A stretch of DNA of 64,000 nucleotides, from NCBI RefSeq assembly GCF_000218565.1, contig NC_015685.1, forward strand, positions 103,270 to 167,269, given 5' to 3'. Made by a program: the position numbers and the translations under genes. Source of the DNA: Afipia carboxidovorans OM5 (GTDB taxonomy: Bacteria > Pseudomonadota > Alphaproteobacteria > Rhizobiales > Xanthobacteraceae). Of this stretch, positions 62,720 through 64,000 are shown piece by piece (positions within the stretch are counted from its first letter, which is position 1; each line of letters begins with the position of its first letter). Under the pieces are notes generated by a model. The model searched no databases and had not been told where the DNA came from. It saw only the letters and a list, made by a program, of their open reading frames with translations.

Positions 62720-63892
62720 ATGGACGACATCACCTCCCGCGTGCTGGTCTCCGATCCGGAAACCCGGCGGGCGCTGCAGCTCGACGCGCTCTCCGCGATC
62801 CTGCCCATGGAGCGGCGCGATCAGCTCGCCGAACTGCTCACTGACGACGACGTCGAGACACTGAAGCATCTCGCGCGCGAGGGCGTGGGCGAGAACACCC
62901 TCCGAGCGCTCGCCTCCGATCTGGCCTATCTTGAGGGTTGGGCGAGGACGGCGACAGGGTCGCCGTTGCCATGGCCGGCGCCGGAAAGCCTGGTGCTGAA
63001 ATACGTGGCGCATCATCTTTGGGACCCGGCCAAACGCGAAACCGATCCGCACCACGGCATGCCGACCGCGGTCGCGACCGAGCTGCAGGACGCCTTGCTT
63101 CTCCGCACCATCGGGCCGCACGCGCCATCGACCGTCAAACGCCGGCTGGCAAATTGGGGCACGCTGCACCGCTGGAAAGGGCAGGAGGGCCCGTTCCACG
63201 CGCCCAGTCTTCGCGCGGCGCTAAGGCTCGCGGTCCGAGCCAGCGTCCGGCCGCGGCAGCGCAAGAGTAAACGCGCTGTCACCCGCGACGTGCTCGACCG
63301 GCTGCTCGCGACCTGTCGCTCCGACCGGATCGTGGACACCCGCGATCTCGCAATCCTGCTCATGGCTTTTGCCTCCGGCGGCCGACGCCGGAGCGAGGTG
63401 GCAAGGCTCCGGGTCGAGCAGATCAGCGACGAGGCCGCCGTGCCGCTCGATCCCAAGGACCCGCGATCGCCGACTTTGCCGTGCGTGGCCATCCAGCTCG
63501 GCCGGACTAAAACCGGCGTCGCGGACGAGGCGGGGAGGGTGCTCCTGGTCGGTCCGCCGGTCGAGGCGCTGCGCGAATGGCTTGAGCGGGCCGACATCTC
63601 CAAGGGACCGGTCTTCCGCGCGATCGATCGCTGGGAGGCGTTGGAGGAACGGGCGCTCACGCCGCAGTCGATCAACCTGATCGTCAAGCGGCGCTGCGCC
63701 ATGGCGGGCCTGGAGCCGCGGGAGTTTTCGGCGCATGGGCTGAGGTCCGGGTATCTGACCGAGGCAGCGCGTCAAGGCGTGGCCCTGCCTGAGGCGATGC
63801 AGCAGTCACAGCACCGATCGGTCCAACAAGCGGCGAGCTACTACAACGAGGCGGAAAGATCGTTTGGACGGGCAGCTCGCTTGATTCTCTGA
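62720..63892 (+). CDS. Tyrosine recombinase (phage-type integrase)
   Basis: A 390-residue site-specific recombinase. The N-terminal part (residues 50-160) is a SAM-like core-binding domain; the catalytic domain has the first Arg in SGGRRRSEVARLRVEQI, the His-x-x-Arg in SAHGLRSGYLTE, the second His in QQSQHRSVQQA and the nucleophilic Tyr in ASYYNEAERSF. It has the length of XerC/D-type recombinases plus an extra N terminus. Next to parS and replication genes, it may resolve plasmid multimers rather than integrate a phage. Confidence 0.9.
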   Translation: MDDITSRVLVSDPETRRALQLDALSAILPMERRDQLAELLTDDDVETLKHLAREGVGENTLRALASDLAYLEGWARTATGSPLPWPAPESLVLKYVAHHLWDPAKRETDPHHGMPTAVATELQDALLLRTIGPHAPSTVKRRLANWGTLHRWKGQEGPFHAPSLRAALRLAVRASVRPRQRKSKRAVTRDVLDRLLATCRSDRIVDTRDLAILLMAFASGGRRRSEVARLRVEQISDEAAVPLDPKDPRSPTLPCVAIQLGRTKTGVADEAGRVLLVGPPVEALREWLERADISKGPVFRAIDRWEALEERALTPQSINLIVKRRCAMAGLEPREFSAHGLRSGYLTEAARQGVALPEAMQQSQHRSVQQAASYYNEAERSFGRAARLIL

Positions 63893-63936
63893 TCCACGAC
63901 GGCCCCATTTATCGCCGGGCCTTGCTCCGACACAGG

Positions 63937-63958
63937 CCAGTTCTCAGCTGAGAACTGG
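63937..63958. other. parS: parS-like site 1 (repABC partition palindrome)
   Basis: A 22-base perfect palindrome; its core GTTCTCAGCTGAGAAC (63940-63955) fits the repABC parS consensus GTTNNCNGCNGNNAAC at every fixed position. It is extended by CCA and TGG on the two sides. RepB of a repABC plasmid binds such sites for partition. Confidence 0.75.
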
Positions 63959-63975
63959 TGCCGGTGAATCGAAAA

Positions 63976-63991
63976 GTTCTCAGCTGAGAAC
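63976..63991. other. parS: parS-like site 2 (repABC partition palindrome)
   Basis: A second copy of GTTCTCAGCTGAGAAC, centre-to-centre 36 bases after the first and in the same sequence, but without the outer CCA/TGG extension. The pair, 84 bases after the recombinase gene, indicates that repABC genes or their promoter region begin just past the window end. Confidence 0.75.
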
Positions 63992-64000
63992 ACTCCGGCT

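Noticed and set aside
62720..63892. Tyrosine recombinase as a prophage or ICE integrase with attachment sites
   Set aside because: No tRNA gene, direct-repeat att pair or phage genes lie nearby; the neighbouring parS sites favour a plasmid maintenance role.
1..64000. CRISPR arrays, insertion sequences, rRNA or tRNA genes
   Set aside because: No regular spaced repeats, no transposase genes or paired terminal inverted repeats, and no rRNA or tRNA cores were seen on reading through.

Overview
The window reads as one side of a large conjugative repABC replicon (megaplasmid or plasmid) of an alphaproteobacterium, most likely of the order Hyphomicrobiales (Rhizobiales). Three things point there: a GC-rich backbone, a set of DUF1419, DUF3085, DUF736, DUF1612 and ArdC-type genes typical of rhizobial plasmids, and two perfect copies of the repABC partition palindrome (pattern GTTNNCNGCNGNNAAC) in the last 65 bases. 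The repA, repB and repC genes are not in the window and would be expected just beyond its right end. Species cannot be told from this sequence.

Layout: (1) 1-3.4 kb holds an exported TPR protein, a small exported protein, a remnant of an MFS transporter and a DMT transporter with a histidine-rich tail. (2) 3.6-16.6 kb, minus strand, is a complete VirB/VirD4 type IV secretion operon in the order virB1-2-3-4, an unknown gene, virB5, a small gene, virB7-6-8-9-10-11, virD4. (3) 16.7-21.4 kb, plus strand, is a divergent operon of mostly exported proteins (a possible TrbM-like protein, two staphylococcal-nuclease-like proteins, an SSB-like protein, a lipoprotein, two paralogues, a second lytic enzyme) that probably serves conjugation. 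(4) 21.5-24.3 kb, minus strand, carries an acyl-homoserine-lactone synthase and a RES/Xre toxin-antitoxin module. (5) 24.3-25.2 kb has no gene but has strong RNA-like folding potential.

(6) 25.2-40.4 kb, plus strand, looks like a plasmid establishment and anti-restriction block: a toprim protein, DUF1419, DUF3085, a 1,700-residue methyltransferase-helicase resembling phage P1 DarB, a ParB-like protein, an ArdC-like zincin, DUF736 and several small unknowns, separated by long GC-rich hairpin-bearing leaders. (7) 40.5-58.9 kb is a defence island: a PrlF/YhaV toxin-antitoxin module; a five-gene DISARM-like operon (adenine methylase, an 880-residue unknown, DrmA helicase, DrmB, DrmC); and, convergent with it, a three-gene operon of an IetA-like AAA+ ATPase, an IetS-like subtilisin protease and a SIR2 protein. 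(8) 59-64 kb is the region next to the replication origin: a DUF1612 protein, a small unknown, a Phd/VapC-type module, an unknown gene and a tyrosine recombinase, ending at the two parS sites.

The genes thus combine transfer (T4SS, quorum signal), protection on entry into a new host (ArdC, DarB-like), maintenance (three toxin-antitoxin modules, recombinase, parS) and defence of the host against other DNA (DISARM-like, IetAS-SIR2). No relaxase was recognised. The most unusual item is the DISARM-like operon: it pairs an adenine methylase with an 880-residue protein in the place of the usual accessory gene and lacks the SNF2 helicase of class 1.
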